Positions 8,292 to 17,195 of a stretch of DNA of 29,606 bases are shown piece after piece; the stretch's first letter is position 1; every line of letters starts with the position of its first letter. The notes beneath the pieces are model-generated. The model was not told the DNA's origin and searched no databases. It saw nothing but the letters and a program-made list of their open reading frames with translations. The stretch is from an uncultured Ellagibacter sp. (GTDB lineage Bacteria > Actinomycetota > Coriobacteriia > Coriobacteriales > Eggerthellaceae), in contig NZ_CAKTTZ010000031.1 of the NCBI RefSeq assembly GCF_934617235.1, positions 1-29,606 of the forward strand. The letters run 5' to 3'. The translations under genes and the position numbers were made by a program.

Positions 8292-9761
8292 TTGCATCTT
8301 ACCGTTACCGAAATCGCAGAGGCGGTCTCTGCGCGCATCGTCGTGGCCGCATGCCCTGAAACCGGGGTTACCTCTATCACGTGGGATTCCCGCACGGTCG
8401 AGGCGGGGTCGCTGTACGTGGCGATAGCGGGCGAGCGAGTCGATGGGCACGATTTCGCCCTCGATGCCGTTTCCGCGGGCGCGCGTTGCGTCCTTATCAC
8501 GCACTCCCTTCCCGACGAGGCTATCGCCCGCGCGCAGGAGCTCGGTGCGGCGATTCTCCTTGTGAAAGACGCGCAGGAGGCCATCACCGATCTTGCTCGC
8601 GTATGGCGTGGGCGCCTGTGCGGCCGTGTCGTTGGGCTTACGGGTTCAAATGGCAAGACGACCACGAAAAACCTTGTGCGCGACGTGCTTGCCTGCGCGG
8701 GCAGCGTCACGGCAACGCGCGGCAACCAGAACAACGAGCTCGGCGTGCCGAACACGCTGCTCTCAGCCGACGCCGACACGCAAAACGTCGTGGTCGAGAT
8801 GGGCATGCGCGGGCTTGGGCAAATCGAGTCGCTGTGCTCCTTCGTGCGCCCTGAGTGGGGAATCGTCACGCAGGTCGGCGAAAGCCATATCGAGCTGCTC
8901 GGCAGTCGCGAGAATATCGCTCGCGCCAAATCCGAGCTCATCGCGGCGCTTCCCGAAGGCGGCATCGCATTTTTGAACGGTGTCGATGACATGTCCGATT
9001 TCGTATGGGAAAACGCTCGCGGTGCCGAGAGAGGCGTGCGTGCGGTTTGCTTCGACGGTTCGGGGGAGTATTGCGAGGAGAAAGCAAGCGGATGGCGCGC
9101 GGGCCGTGCGGTTTGGGCGACGGACATCTTGCTCGACGATGCGGGGTGCGCGTCGTTTACCCTCGTCGCGCGTGGGTTCTCCGAAGGCGCCGAACATGAG
9201 AGCGCACTGTGCTCGCTTGCGCTTTCCGGCTTGCACAACGTGCACAATGCGTGTGCCGCGGCTGCCGTGGGTCTTGCTGCGGGGTTGTCCCTCAAGGTTA
9301 TCGTCGAGGCACTTGGCGCTGCCAAGCCCGAATCCGGGCGCCAGGAAATGCTTAAGGCGCGAGACGGGTTCACGGTTGTGAACGACGCCTACAACGCGAA
9401 CCCCGACTCCATGCGCGCGGCGCTCAGCACATTCGCCGCGATGCGTGTGGATGGATCTCGCATCGCTGTACTTGGGGACATGGGCGAGCTGGGCGATTTC
9501 GGCCCGGCAGGACACCGCGAGATGGGCTCCCTTGTCGCCGAACTCGGTATCGACTGGCTTGTGAGCGTGGGAGATTTAGGGTCTCTTATCGCCGGGGCCG
9601 CCGAAGCGGGCGGGATGTCCGCCGAGCGTGTTTTCCGTGCCGTCGGGGCGGCGGACGCGCTTGAAATTGTCAGGAAGCTTGTCGAACCCGGAGATGCGGT
9701 GCTTGTGAAAGCTTCGCATTCCGTTGGTCTCGAAAGGGTCGTTGAAGGATTGGTCGGCTGA
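8292..9761 (+). CDS. murF: UDP-MurNAc-tripeptide-D-alanyl-D-alanine ligase MurF
   Basis: Adds D-Ala-D-Ala to complete the UDP-MurNAc-pentapeptide. The 489-residue protein has the Mur ligase ATP loop GLTGSNGKTTTKNL near residue 115, the EMGMRGLGQI block, the substrate segment NDAYNANPDSMRAAL and LGDMGELG. The start is TTG 8292, two bases after the murE stop, giving the typical MurF opening (L)HLTVTEIAEAV. The ribosome-binding site is weak, so translation is probably coupled to murE. The stop TGA shares its A with the mraY ATG. Confidence 0.95.
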   Translation: MHLTVTEIAEAVSARIVVAACPETGVTSITWDSRTVEAGSLYVAIAGERVDGHDFALDAVSAGARCVLITHSLPDEAIARAQELGAAILLVKDAQEAITDLARVWRGRLCGRVVGLTGSNGKTTTKNLVRDVLACAGSVTATRGNQNNELGVPNTLLSADADTQNVVVEMGMRGLGQIESLCSFVRPEWGIVTQVGESHIELLGSRENIARAKSELIAALPEGGIAFLNGVDDMSDFVWENARGAERGVRAVCFDGSGEYCEEKASGWRAGRAVWATDILLDDAGCASFTLVARGFSEGAEHESALCSLALSGLHNVHNACAAAAVGLAAGLSLKVIVEALGAAKPESGRQEMLKARDGFTVVNDAYNANPDSMRAALSTFAAMRVDGSRIAVLGDMGELGDFGPAGHREMGSLVAELGIDWLVSVGDLGSLIAGAAEAGGMSAERVFRAVGAADALEIVRKLVEPGDAVLVKASHSVGLERVVEGLVG

Positions 9762-10798
9762 TGTTCAACATATTCTCGCAATATCCCACGTTCGTTGTAT
9801 TCCTTGCCGTCGTGCTTGCCATCGTGATCACGATGGCCCTCATGCCGGCGTTCATCCGTGCGCTTCGTTCGTACCATATCGGCCAGCAGGTTCGCGCGGA
9901 CGGCCCCGAAAGCCACCTCGTGAAGCAGGGAACGCCTACGATGGGCGGGCTTATCATGCTGATCGCGGTTGTGGTCACGGTGCTGCTCATCGGCATGCCC
10001 TCGCCTGAGACCTTCGCGCTTGTCATTGCGACGGTGCTCGCCGGTGCGCTCGGTCTTGCCGACGACGGTGAGAAGGTCGTGAAGGAGCGCTCGCTCGGAC
10101 TCACTCCGAAGGCGAAGCTCATCGGCCAGTTCCTTATCGCGACGGTCTTTTGCCTCGTCGCGGTTAATTTCCTCGGCATCGAGCCCACGGTCGATATCCC
10201 GTTTATCGTGGATCTCGATTTTGGCATCCTGACCACGCAGATCGGCGGCTTCTTCATCCCGTGGCTCTACCTTATCTTTGTGAACATCCTGCTTGTGGGC
10301 ATGTGCAATGCGGTGAACCTGACCGATGGCCTCGATGGCTTGGCGGCGGGCACGGTCATGATCGTCATGATTGTCATGGCGGCCATCGCCTACCGCACCG
10401 ACGCGCTTGACTCCGCCATCGTGGCGGCCGCGCTCGCTGGCGCATGCGTCGGCTTTTTGTGGTTCAACTCTTACCCAGCAGATATTTTCATGGGAGACAC
10501 CGGCTCGCTCGCACTTGGCATGGCACTTGGGTGCCTGGCTGTGCTCACCAAGACCGAGTTCGTCTCGATCATCATCGGCGGCCTGTTCGTCGCCGAGGCG
10601 CTGTCGGTCATGATCCAGGTGTTCTACTACAAAAAGACGCATAAGCGCATCTTCCTCATGGCGCCTTTGCACCATCACTTCGAGAAGAAGGGTTGGAGCG
10701 AGACGAAGGTTGTCGTGCGCTTCTGGATCGTCTCGGGCGTTTTGGCGGCAATCGGCTTCTCGATTTACTTCGCCGAGTCCCTTGTGGCGGTGGCGTAA
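9761..10798 (+). CDS. mraY: Phospho-MurNAc-pentapeptide transferase MraY
   Basis: An integral membrane enzyme that transfers phospho-MurNAc-pentapeptide to undecaprenyl phosphate, making lipid I. The 345-residue protein is strongly hydrophobic, consistent with the ten helices of the family. It has PTMGGLIML, LADDGEKV (Asp-rich catalytic loop), NAVNLTDGLDGLA, FMGDTGSLALG and the His-rich APLHHHFEKKGW. ATG 9761 overlaps the murF stop by one base (ATGA), a clear coupling signal. Confidence 0.97.
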   Translation: MFNIFSQYPTFVVFLAVVLAIVITMALMPAFIRALRSYHIGQQVRADGPESHLVKQGTPTMGGLIMLIAVVVTVLLIGMPSPETFALVIATVLAGALGLADDGEKVVKERSLGLTPKAKLIGQFLIATVFCLVAVNFLGIEPTVDIPFIVDLDFGILTTQIGGFFIPWLYLIFVNILLVGMCNAVNLTDGLDGLAAGTVMIVMIVMAAIAYRTDALDSAIVAAALAGACVGFLWFNSYPADIFMGDTGSLALGMALGCLAVLTKTEFVSIIIGGLFVAEALSVMIQVFYYKKTHKRIFLMAPLHHHFEKKGWSETKVVVRFWIVSGVLAAIGFSIYFAESLVAVA

Positions 10799-10828
10799 GG
10801 CATGCATCTTGGCTCGAAAGGAGCGTTT

Positions 10829-12328
10829 ATGCTGATAGAAGGAAAGAAATTCGCGCCCGAGCATCTGGGGCGCGTCCTTATTTTGGGCCTTGGTAAAAGT
10901 GGGCATGCCGCGCTCGACTACCTCTTGCCGCTCATGGGTACGCGCGTTTCCGCACTTGCGGTGGCGGCGGGTGGCGACACTCCGGCCGCTCGCGCCGATG
11001 CCGAACGTGCGAAGGCGGCGGGCGCTGCGGTCGAGTTCGGAAACGATGCGGTCGCGCCTCTTATGCAGGCCGTCGGCGGCTCGTTCGATCTGTGCATCGC
11101 AAGCCCCGGGATCCCTGAAATCTCCGACTTCTTCCAATCTGCGAAGGCGGCTAGTGCCGAGCTTATAAGCGAAGTCGAGTTTGCCTGGCGCGAATCTGCC
11201 GAGGAGAGCACGTGGGTCGCTATCACGGGCACGAACGGCAAGACCACGACCACCTCGCTCGCTGCCCATCTTCTTGCGGATGCAGGATTGGCGGCCCATG
11301 CGGTCGGCAACATCGGCGACGCGTGCATCGCTCGTGTGGCTGCGGGCGATACCGACGTGTACGTGGCTGAAGTGTCGTCTTTCCAGCTCGAATCGACATC
11401 GCGCTTCGCTCCGAACGTCGCGGTGCTTTTAAACATCACGCCCGATCACGTCGAGTGGCACGGAACGCTTGAGGCATATGCTCAGGCGAAGTGGAAGGTT
11501 GCGGCGAATCTCGCGCAAACCCCGAACGCTACCGCCGTTCTCTGCGCGACCGACGACGCCGTTCGCGCGCGCATCCGCGAGTTGCGCGCCATGACACAGG
11601 AAGAGCGCGGCTTCGATTACGTTCCTGTTGGGACGAAAGACGGCATCGCGGGCGACATGCGCGCTCGCTGCGGTTCGGACAATGCTGCGTTCGTCGCTTC
11701 CGACGGCGTGCTCACGGTGGCGCTTCGCGGCGAGGATCATCGCCTCTGCGCGGAGTCGGAACTCCAGATCAAGGGTGCGCACAACACCGAGAACGCCCTC
11801 GTTGCGGCGTCTTGCGCTCTTGCGCTCGGTGTTGCCGACGACCGCGTTGCGGCCTCGCTTCGCTCCTTCGCGCCGCTTGAGCACCGTATCGAGCCGTGCG
11901 GAAGCGTTTCTGGCGTTGCCTGCTACAACGACTCTAAGGCGACCAATGTCGACGCAACGCTCAAGGCGTTTTCGGCATTCGGTGCGACGCGCCCGATCGT
12001 GCTGCTCGGCGGCCATGACAAGGGAACCGATCTCGCCCCGCTCGTTCGCGCAGCCCGCGAGCACGCAAAGGCGGTCGTGATTTTCGGTGAGGCGCGCGAA
12101 CGCTTCCTCGCCGCTTTCGGTGGCGAAATTTCGGGGGAGGGCGGCGCGCTTGCCGTCATCGCTGCAAACCACATGGAAGACGCGCTCGACGCAGGCCTTG
12201 CGGCAGCGGTGCCGGGGGATGTGCTCCTGCTTTCCCCTGCTTGCTCCTCGTTCGACGAGTTTACCTGCTACGAGCAGCGCGGCGATATCTTCAAGGAACT
12301 TGTCGCTGCACGTGCGGCATGTGCATAG
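10829..12328 (+). CDS. murD: UDP-MurNAc-L-alanine-D-glutamate ligase MurD
   Basis: Adds D-Glu to UDP-MurNAc-L-Ala. The 499-residue protein has a Rossmann-like N-terminus (RVLILGLGKSGHAAL), the ATP loop AITGTNGKTTTTSL near residue 130, NITPDHVEWHG, YNDSKATNVDATLKAF and the C-terminal LSPACSSFDEF. ATG 10829 is preferred because GAAAGGAG sits six to seven bases upstream; an in-frame ATG at 10802 has no such site. It is longer than E. coli MurD (about 438), with extra length spread through the middle and C-terminal domains. Confidence 0.95.
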   Translation: MLIEGKKFAPEHLGRVLILGLGKSGHAALDYLLPLMGTRVSALAVAAGGDTPAARADAERAKAAGAAVEFGNDAVAPLMQAVGGSFDLCIASPGIPEISDFFQSAKAASAELISEVEFAWRESAEESTWVAITGTNGKTTTTSLAAHLLADAGLAAHAVGNIGDACIARVAAGDTDVYVAEVSSFQLESTSRFAPNVAVLLNITPDHVEWHGTLEAYAQAKWKVAANLAQTPNATAVLCATDDAVRARIRELRAMTQEERGFDYVPVGTKDGIAGDMRARCGSDNAAFVASDGVLTVALRGEDHRLCAESELQIKGAHNTENALVAASCALALGVADDRVAASLRSFAPLEHRIEPCGSVSGVACYNDSKATNVDATLKAFSAFGATRPIVLLGGHDKGTDLAPLVRAAREHAKAVVIFGEARERFLAAFGGEISGEGGALAVIAANHMEDALDAGLAAAVPGDVLLLSPACSSFDEFTCYEQRGDIFKELVAARAACA

Positions 12329-12342
12329 CGGGGTAGTCTCGC

Positions 12343-13686
12343 ATGTCCAATCGCCAGCGTTCGCGAAACGCCATACCCGCCTCGATTCACGGGCCGCGCA
12401 TCGGCTTTCTGCTTTGCGTGCTCGCGCTCGTGCTCATCGGGTTCGTGATGGTGTATTCGGCGGGGTCCATTTCGAATATCAACAATGGGGTTGATGCGCT
12501 GAAAAGCCTCACCGACCAGGTGATGTATGCCGCTTTCGGTGCGCTTGTCGCGTTTGCGATCTACCGTTTCGTGCCCGTGTCGTTTTGGAGGACCAAATGG
12601 CTATGGGCTGCCTTGGTGCTGCTCGTCGTCGTCATTTTGCTGACGGCGCTCGTAGGCGTTGACAACTACGGAGCTAAACGCTGGCTGCGCGTTGGGCCTG
12701 CGACGATCCAAGTCTCCGAGTTTGCGAAGATCGTGTTCGTTCTCGTTTCCGCACGTATCTACACCGATTTTATTGCGGGCGAGATCAGCGGGAAACGCTG
12801 TCTTGCCGGCTTTTTCTTACTCGTGCTCGTGCCGCTTGCAATTATCTATAAAACGCAGTCCGACCTGGGCACGACGATGATTTGCATCGTCGCGATCATC
12901 GCCGTGCTGTGGTACGGTGAGCTCCCGATCGGCTTTATCGCCGCCATCCTCGCCGTCATCGTCGTCTTTGGCCTCTACGCCATGTTCGGCACGGGCTACC
13001 GCGCAGACCGCTGGTCGTTTCTCAACCCATGGGACGACGGCCAGGGCGGCTACGGCAGCGGCTACAACATCATGCACTCGTATTTCGCCTTCTCGGAGGG
13101 CGGCATCTTCGGCGTTGGTCTCGGCAACGGGCATGAGAAGTATCAATATCTTTTCGCGAGCGACAGCGACTTCGTGTTCGCGGTCATCGGCGAGGAGCTC
13201 GGCATGGTCGGCTGCCTTGCCGTCATCGCGCTGTTCTTGGGAATTCTCTACACGGGAACGCTCATCGCGCGTTCGGCTCGTGACGAATTCGCCACGATGG
13301 TGGCAGGCGGGCTTACCATCGCCCTCGTGTTCCAGGCATTTCTGAACATTGCGTGTGCGATCGGCGTGTTTCCCACGACAGGCAAGCCCCTGCCTTTTAT
13401 CTCGTCGGGCGGCTCATCTGTCTTGGCGTCGCTCATCATGGTGGGGCTTATCCTGTCCGTCTCGCGCGACGCGGCATCCTCCGACGAGTTCGATCGGCGC
13501 CGCTCGAGCCTGCGCGTCGTCAGGCGCGAGGACGGCGGCGACGCTTGGTCGGCGGAAAGCGCCGAGGCGGGCTCTCGCCGGGGATCGCGGGATCGCTCGT
13601 CTCTCGATGGCCGCTCGCAAAGGAGCACGTCGGCTCATAGGGATTCGCGGACGGCTGCAGGGCGGTCGTCTTATCGAAGGAGGTAG
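12343..13686 (+). CDS. ftsW: Septal peptidoglycan polymerase FtsW (SEDS family) with Arg/Ser-rich C-tail
   Basis: A SEDS glycosyltransferase that polymerises lipid II at the septum with FtsI. The 447-residue protein has multiple membrane helices and the family blocks GAKRWLRVGPATIQVSEFAK, QSDLGTTM, GEELGMVGC and PFISSGGSS. After the last helix (about residue 374) comes a cytoplasmic tail of roughly 73 residues with about 19 Arg and no Lys, mostly Ser, Ala, Gly and Asp, ending in YRRR. The tail looks disordered and resembles the FtsI N-terminus in composition. FtsW rather than RodA is inferred from the dcw position. Confidence 0.93.
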   Translation: MSNRQRSRNAIPASIHGPRIGFLLCVLALVLIGFVMVYSAGSISNINNGVDALKSLTDQVMYAAFGALVAFAIYRFVPVSFWRTKWLWAALVLLVVVILLTALVGVDNYGAKRWLRVGPATIQVSEFAKIVFVLVSARIYTDFIAGEISGKRCLAGFFLLVLVPLAIIYKTQSDLGTTMICIVAIIAVLWYGELPIGFIAAILAVIVVFGLYAMFGTGYRADRWSFLNPWDDGQGGYGSGYNIMHSYFAFSEGGIFGVGLGNGHEKYQYLFASDSDFVFAVIGEELGMVGCLAVIALFLGILYTGTLIARSARDEFATMVAGGLTIALVFQAFLNIACAIGVFPTTGKPLPFISSGGSSVLASLIMVGLILSVSRDAASSDEFDRRRSSLRVVRREDGGDAWSAESAEAGSRRGSRDRSSLDGRSQRSTSAHRDSRTAAGRSSYRRR

Positions 13687-13690
13687 TCAT

Positions 13691-14812
13691 ATGCTCGTCG
13701 TGTTGTCGGGCGGGGGAACCGCCGGTCACATCAATCCCGCGCTTGCGCTTGCCGAGGTGCTTGAGGAGCGGGGAGTGGAAGTGCGCTTCGCGGGCACGCC
13801 ACGCGGAGTCGAGTCGCGCCTTGTCCCCGAAGCGGGCATTGCGTTTCAGCCCTTCGAAGCGTCCGGATTCAATCGCAAGCACCCGCTTTCACTGGTGAAG
13901 GCGCTCAAGCTCATCTCGCACTCGACGAAAGAGGCGAAGCGCTGGTTTACCGAAATCAAGCCGAGTGTCGTTGTCGGATTCGGCGGATACGTGTCCATCC
14001 CTGTCGCACGCGCGGCCGAGCAGATGGGCATTCCTGTGGTTGTCCACGAACAGAATTCCGTCATGGGTCTTGCCAACAAGGAACTCTCCAAGAAGGCGCG
14101 CGCGGTCTGTTTGACCTACGAATGCGCGAAGGAGGGCGTCGCCATGCCCGCTTCCACGAAGGTCTGCGTGACGGGCAACCCGGTGCGCAAGAAGGTGCTT
14201 CTCGCCACGCGCGAGGAAGGGCGCCAGATGCTCGGGATTCCCGAAGACGCGCTTATGCTGCTCGTTTTCGGCGGCAGTTTGGGAGCACGCCAGCTCAATG
14301 AGGGCATCGCTGCGCTCAAGTCTCAGCTGCTCGCGCGGGAGAATCTCCACGTGGTGCATATTACGGGGCCGAAAGAACTCGAGCGCACGACTGCCGAACT
14401 TGCACTGACCGAGGAAGAAGCGAAGCGCTGGCATGTCATGGGGTATCAGAACCGCATGGGCGAGACGCTTGCCGCAACCGACGCCATCGTGTCGCGTGCG
14501 GGCGCAACCTCGCTTGCGGAGATTTCGGCGCGCGCCATTCCCGCGCTTCTCGTTCCCTATCCGCATGCGACGGCCGATCACCAGACGACCAACGCCCGCG
14601 CTTATGTTGCGGCGGGCTGTGCGGAGATGATTCCCGACGCCGAAGTGGGCACGGACAAGTTCGCGCAACTCGTCTTCTCGCTTGTCGACGACGCGGATCT
14701 TCGCGCGCGGATGACTGCGGCAGCTCGTGAGCAGAAGACTGCCGATGCGGCGGCGAAATTGGCTGATGTTGTGATGGGCGCCGCGAGTTCGGCGAGCCAT
14801 GGACTACAATAG
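13691..14812 (+). CDS. murG: Lipid II synthase MurG (GlcNAc transferase)
   Basis: A peripheral membrane GT28 enzyme that adds GlcNAc to lipid I, making lipid II. The 373-residue protein starts at ATG 13691 behind a strong AAGGAGG that overlaps the ftsW stop. It has the glycine-rich GGGTAGHINPALALAE, the second glycine loop GFGGYVSIP, HEQNSVMGLANK, GGSLGARQLNE, and the UDP-GlcNAc-binding SRAGATSLAE with ADHQTTNA. Length is normal. The frame is open far upstream into ftsW, but the ribosome-binding site and the family's start pattern fix the start. Confidence 0.97.
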   Translation: MLVVLSGGGTAGHINPALALAEVLEERGVEVRFAGTPRGVESRLVPEAGIAFQPFEASGFNRKHPLSLVKALKLISHSTKEAKRWFTEIKPSVVVGFGGYVSIPVARAAEQMGIPVVVHEQNSVMGLANKELSKKARAVCLTYECAKEGVAMPASTKVCVTGNPVRKKVLLATREEGRQMLGIPEDALMLLVFGGSLGARQLNEGIAALKSQLLARENLHVVHITGPKELERTTAELALTEEEAKRWHVMGYQNRMGETLAATDAIVSRAGATSLAEISARAIPALLVPYPHATADHQTTNARAYVAAGCAEMIPDAEVGTDKFAQLVFSLVDDADLRARMTAAAREQKTADAAAKLADVVMGAASSASHGLQ

Positions 14813-14855
14813 ATACTTTGGAATAACGGGAAACCAACGGGTGGGATCGATCACT

Positions 14856-16265
14856 ATGAGCACTGAACGTTTGCATTTCATCGGCGTCGGCGGCGTGGGC
14901 ATGAGCGGAATCGCACATGTGGCGCATGACCAGGGAATGGTCGTCACCGGCTCCGATATCAAGGAGAGCCGCTACACCAAGCAGCTGAAAAGCTACGGCA
15001 TCCCCGTGGCCATCGGCCAGGCCGCTGAGAACGTGCCTGAAGGCGACGACGTCACCGTCGTTATCTCGACGGCGATCCTCGACAACAACCCCGAGCTCGA
15101 GGAAGCGCGCCGACGCGACCTCAACATCATTCACCGTGCTCAGATGCTCGCGCGCTTAGGCGAGCGCCTCGACACGCTCGCGGTTGCGGGCACGCACGGC
15201 AAGACCACCACGTCCTCCATGCTCGCAAGCACGCTTGACGGCATGGGGCTCGACCCGACGTTCCTCATCGGCGGCATCGTCCGTTCCTACGGGACCAATG
15301 CGCATTCTGGCACGGGGAAGTACTACGTGGTGGAGGCCGACGAGTCCGACAAGTCGTTCACGTTCCTCTCTCCCGCGGGCGTCATCGTCACCAACATCGA
15401 GGCCGACCACCTCGATCACTATAAGGATTTAGGCGAGATCTTCGAGAAGTTCAAGCAGTTCATGGCATCTGTCCCCGAAGAGGGTCCGGTCGTCGTGTGC
15501 GGAGAGGAAGGGGAACTTGTTTCCGCAGCTCGCGAGGTTCATCCCCGTGCGATCACATACGGCTTGAAAGAGGATTGCGACGCGCGCGTCGTGGCTTTCG
15601 GCCCGCATGGGGTGGGTTCCTCCTTCACGCTCGAGCTTCCCGACGGCACGCGCGTCGAGGGCAAGGTCAAGCAGAATCCCGGCCTGCATAACGTGCTTAA
15701 CGCTGCGGCGGTGCTCACGCTTATCTGGGCGCTCGGGCTTAACGTGGAGAAGGCGGCATGCGTTCTCGGCGATTTCGCCGGCGTACGCCGTCGCTTCGAC
15801 TTGGTGGGCGAGGCTTGTGGCGTTACCGTCGTCGACGACTACGCGCACCATCCCACTGAGATCGCCGCGACCATTGCCGCTGCGAAGACACTCGATTTCA
15901 AGCGCGTTCACGTGCTCTTTCAGCCGCATCGCTATTCGCGCGCCCCGCTGTTCACCGAGGTGCTCCATGACGAGTTCGGCGCGGCGTTCGACAAGGCGGA
16001 TACGGTGACCTTCATGGACGTCTATCCCGCAGGCGAGGCTCCGGTTCCCGGCGTGTCGGGAAAGACGTTCTTGAACGTCGTGCTCGACCACGAGGGGCAT
16101 CCTGCGGCGAGCTACGTTCCTCGTCGCTTGGACGTCGTGCCCCACATGGCTGCCCTGGCGAAGCCGGGCGATCTGGTCATCACGATGGGCGCGGGCGACG
16201 TCACGGCGATCGGGCCGCAGCTTGTCGAGGCACTCGGCGCGGCGGACGCGGGCATGGAGGGATAA
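14856..16265 (+). CDS. murC: UDP-MurNAc-L-alanine ligase MurC
   Basis: Adds the first amino acid, L-Ala, to UDP-MurNAc. The product is 469 residues from ATG 14856: Rossmann domain HFIGVGGVGMSGIAH at the start, the ATP loop AGTHGKTTTSSML near residue 110, NIEADHLDHYKD, DDYAHHPTEIAATI and the C-terminal MGAGDVTAIG. The start is uncertain. ATG 14799 would add 19 residues and overlap murG by 14 bases, and GTG 14841 is another option; none has a strong ribosome-binding site. 14856 gives the usual short lead before the glycine loop. Confidence 0.93.
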   Translation: MSTERLHFIGVGGVGMSGIAHVAHDQGMVVTGSDIKESRYTKQLKSYGIPVAIGQAAENVPEGDDVTVVISTAILDNNPELEEARRRDLNIIHRAQMLARLGERLDTLAVAGTHGKTTTSSMLASTLDGMGLDPTFLIGGIVRSYGTNAHSGTGKYYVVEADESDKSFTFLSPAGVIVTNIEADHLDHYKDLGEIFEKFKQFMASVPEEGPVVVCGEEGELVSAAREVHPRAITYGLKEDCDARVVAFGPHGVGSSFTLELPDGTRVEGKVKQNPGLHNVLNAAAVLTLIWALGLNVEKAACVLGDFAGVRRRFDLVGEACGVTVVDDYAHHPTEIAATIAAAKTLDFKRVHVLFQPHRYSRAPLFTEVLHDEFGAAFDKADTVTFMDVYPAGEAPVPGVSGKTFLNVVLDHEGHPAASYVPRRLDVVPHMAALAKPGDLVITMGAGDVTAIGPQLVEALGAADAGMEG

Positions 16266-16268
16266 CGC

Positions 16269-17195
16269 ATGGTCGCACGTCACGCCTCGCCGCTCGAGGC
16301 GCTGCTTGTCGACGAGCGCTTCGACGGGGAAATCACCCCGCACGAACCCATGTCGCGCCACACCACCTACCATATCGGCGGGCCGGCTCGCTACTTCGTT
16401 CGCGTCCACTCCGTGAGCGCCCTTTCGCGCGTTCTCGAGGCATGCAAGGCCATGGGCGAGAAATGGTATATCGTCGGGCGGGGATCGAACCTGCTCGTCG
16501 CCGATGAAGGGGTCGACGGCGCGGTCATCGTGCTTGGGCGAGACTTCCGCAGCATGCGCTTCGACAGCGAGAAATCGCGCCTGATGCTCGGTGCGGGCGT
16601 CCCGCTTTCCTCTGCTGTGCAAGAGGCCTTCCGCCGCTCGCTTGCGGGCCTTGAGTTCGCAGTGGGCACACCGGGGTCTGTCGGCGGTGCCCTGCGGATG
16701 AACGCCGGTTCCCGCGACGAATGGCTCGGCGCCCGGGTGGAGAGTGTCACCTCGTTTTCGGTCGAAGGGGGCCTTGTGCGCCGCCTCGGCAGCGAGATCG
16801 AGTGGGGATATCGCTGCTCGTCGTTTTCGCCCGATGAGGTTCTCGTCGAGTGCGAGCTCAACATGGAACCCGCCGACCCCTTCTACATCAGGGGGAAGAT
16901 GGAGGCCTCGCTCAAGCGGCGCAAGGCGACCCAACCGCTGCAGCAGCCTTCATGCGGGAGCGTTTTCAAGAATCCCGAAGGCGCTTCTGTGGGTGATTTG
17001 ATCGAGCGCGCAGGGCTTAAGGGGGTCGCCGTCGGTGGTGCGCAGATCTCGGACGTTCATGCGAACTTCATTGTGAACACGGGCAACGCGACCGCTCGTG
17101 ATGTATTGTCATTGATCGAACTCGTTCAGGGGAAGGTACTGGAAGCTTATGGCATCGCGCTCAAGCCGGAAGTCAAGCTCCTCGGCTTCGAATAG
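16269..17195 (+). CDS. murB: UDP-N-acetylenolpyruvoylglucosamine reductase MurB
   Basis: An FAD enzyme that uses NADPH to reduce enolpyruvyl-UDP-GlcNAc to UDP-MurNAc. The 308-residue protein has HTTYHIGGPA at about residue 36, GRGSNLLVADEG, the FAD/substrate block FAVGTPGSVGGALRMNAG, the catalytic Ser region CGSVFKNPEG and the C-terminal LKPEVKLLGF with the catalytic Glu. ATG 16269 follows GGAGGG, which overlaps the murC end. Its last 47 bases are also read in another frame as the start of ftsQ. Confidence 0.96.
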   Translation: MVARHASPLEALLVDERFDGEITPHEPMSRHTTYHIGGPARYFVRVHSVSALSRVLEACKAMGEKWYIVGRGSNLLVADEGVDGAVIVLGRDFRSMRFDSEKSRLMLGAGVPLSSAVQEAFRRSLAGLEFAVGTPGSVGGALRMNAGSRDEWLGARVESVTSFSVEGGLVRRLGSEIEWGYRCSSFSPDEVLVECELNMEPADPFYIRGKMEASLKRRKATQPLQQPSCGSVFKNPEGASVGDLIERAGLKGVAVGGAQISDVHANFIVNTGNATARDVLSLIELVQGKVLEAYGIALKPEVKLLGFE

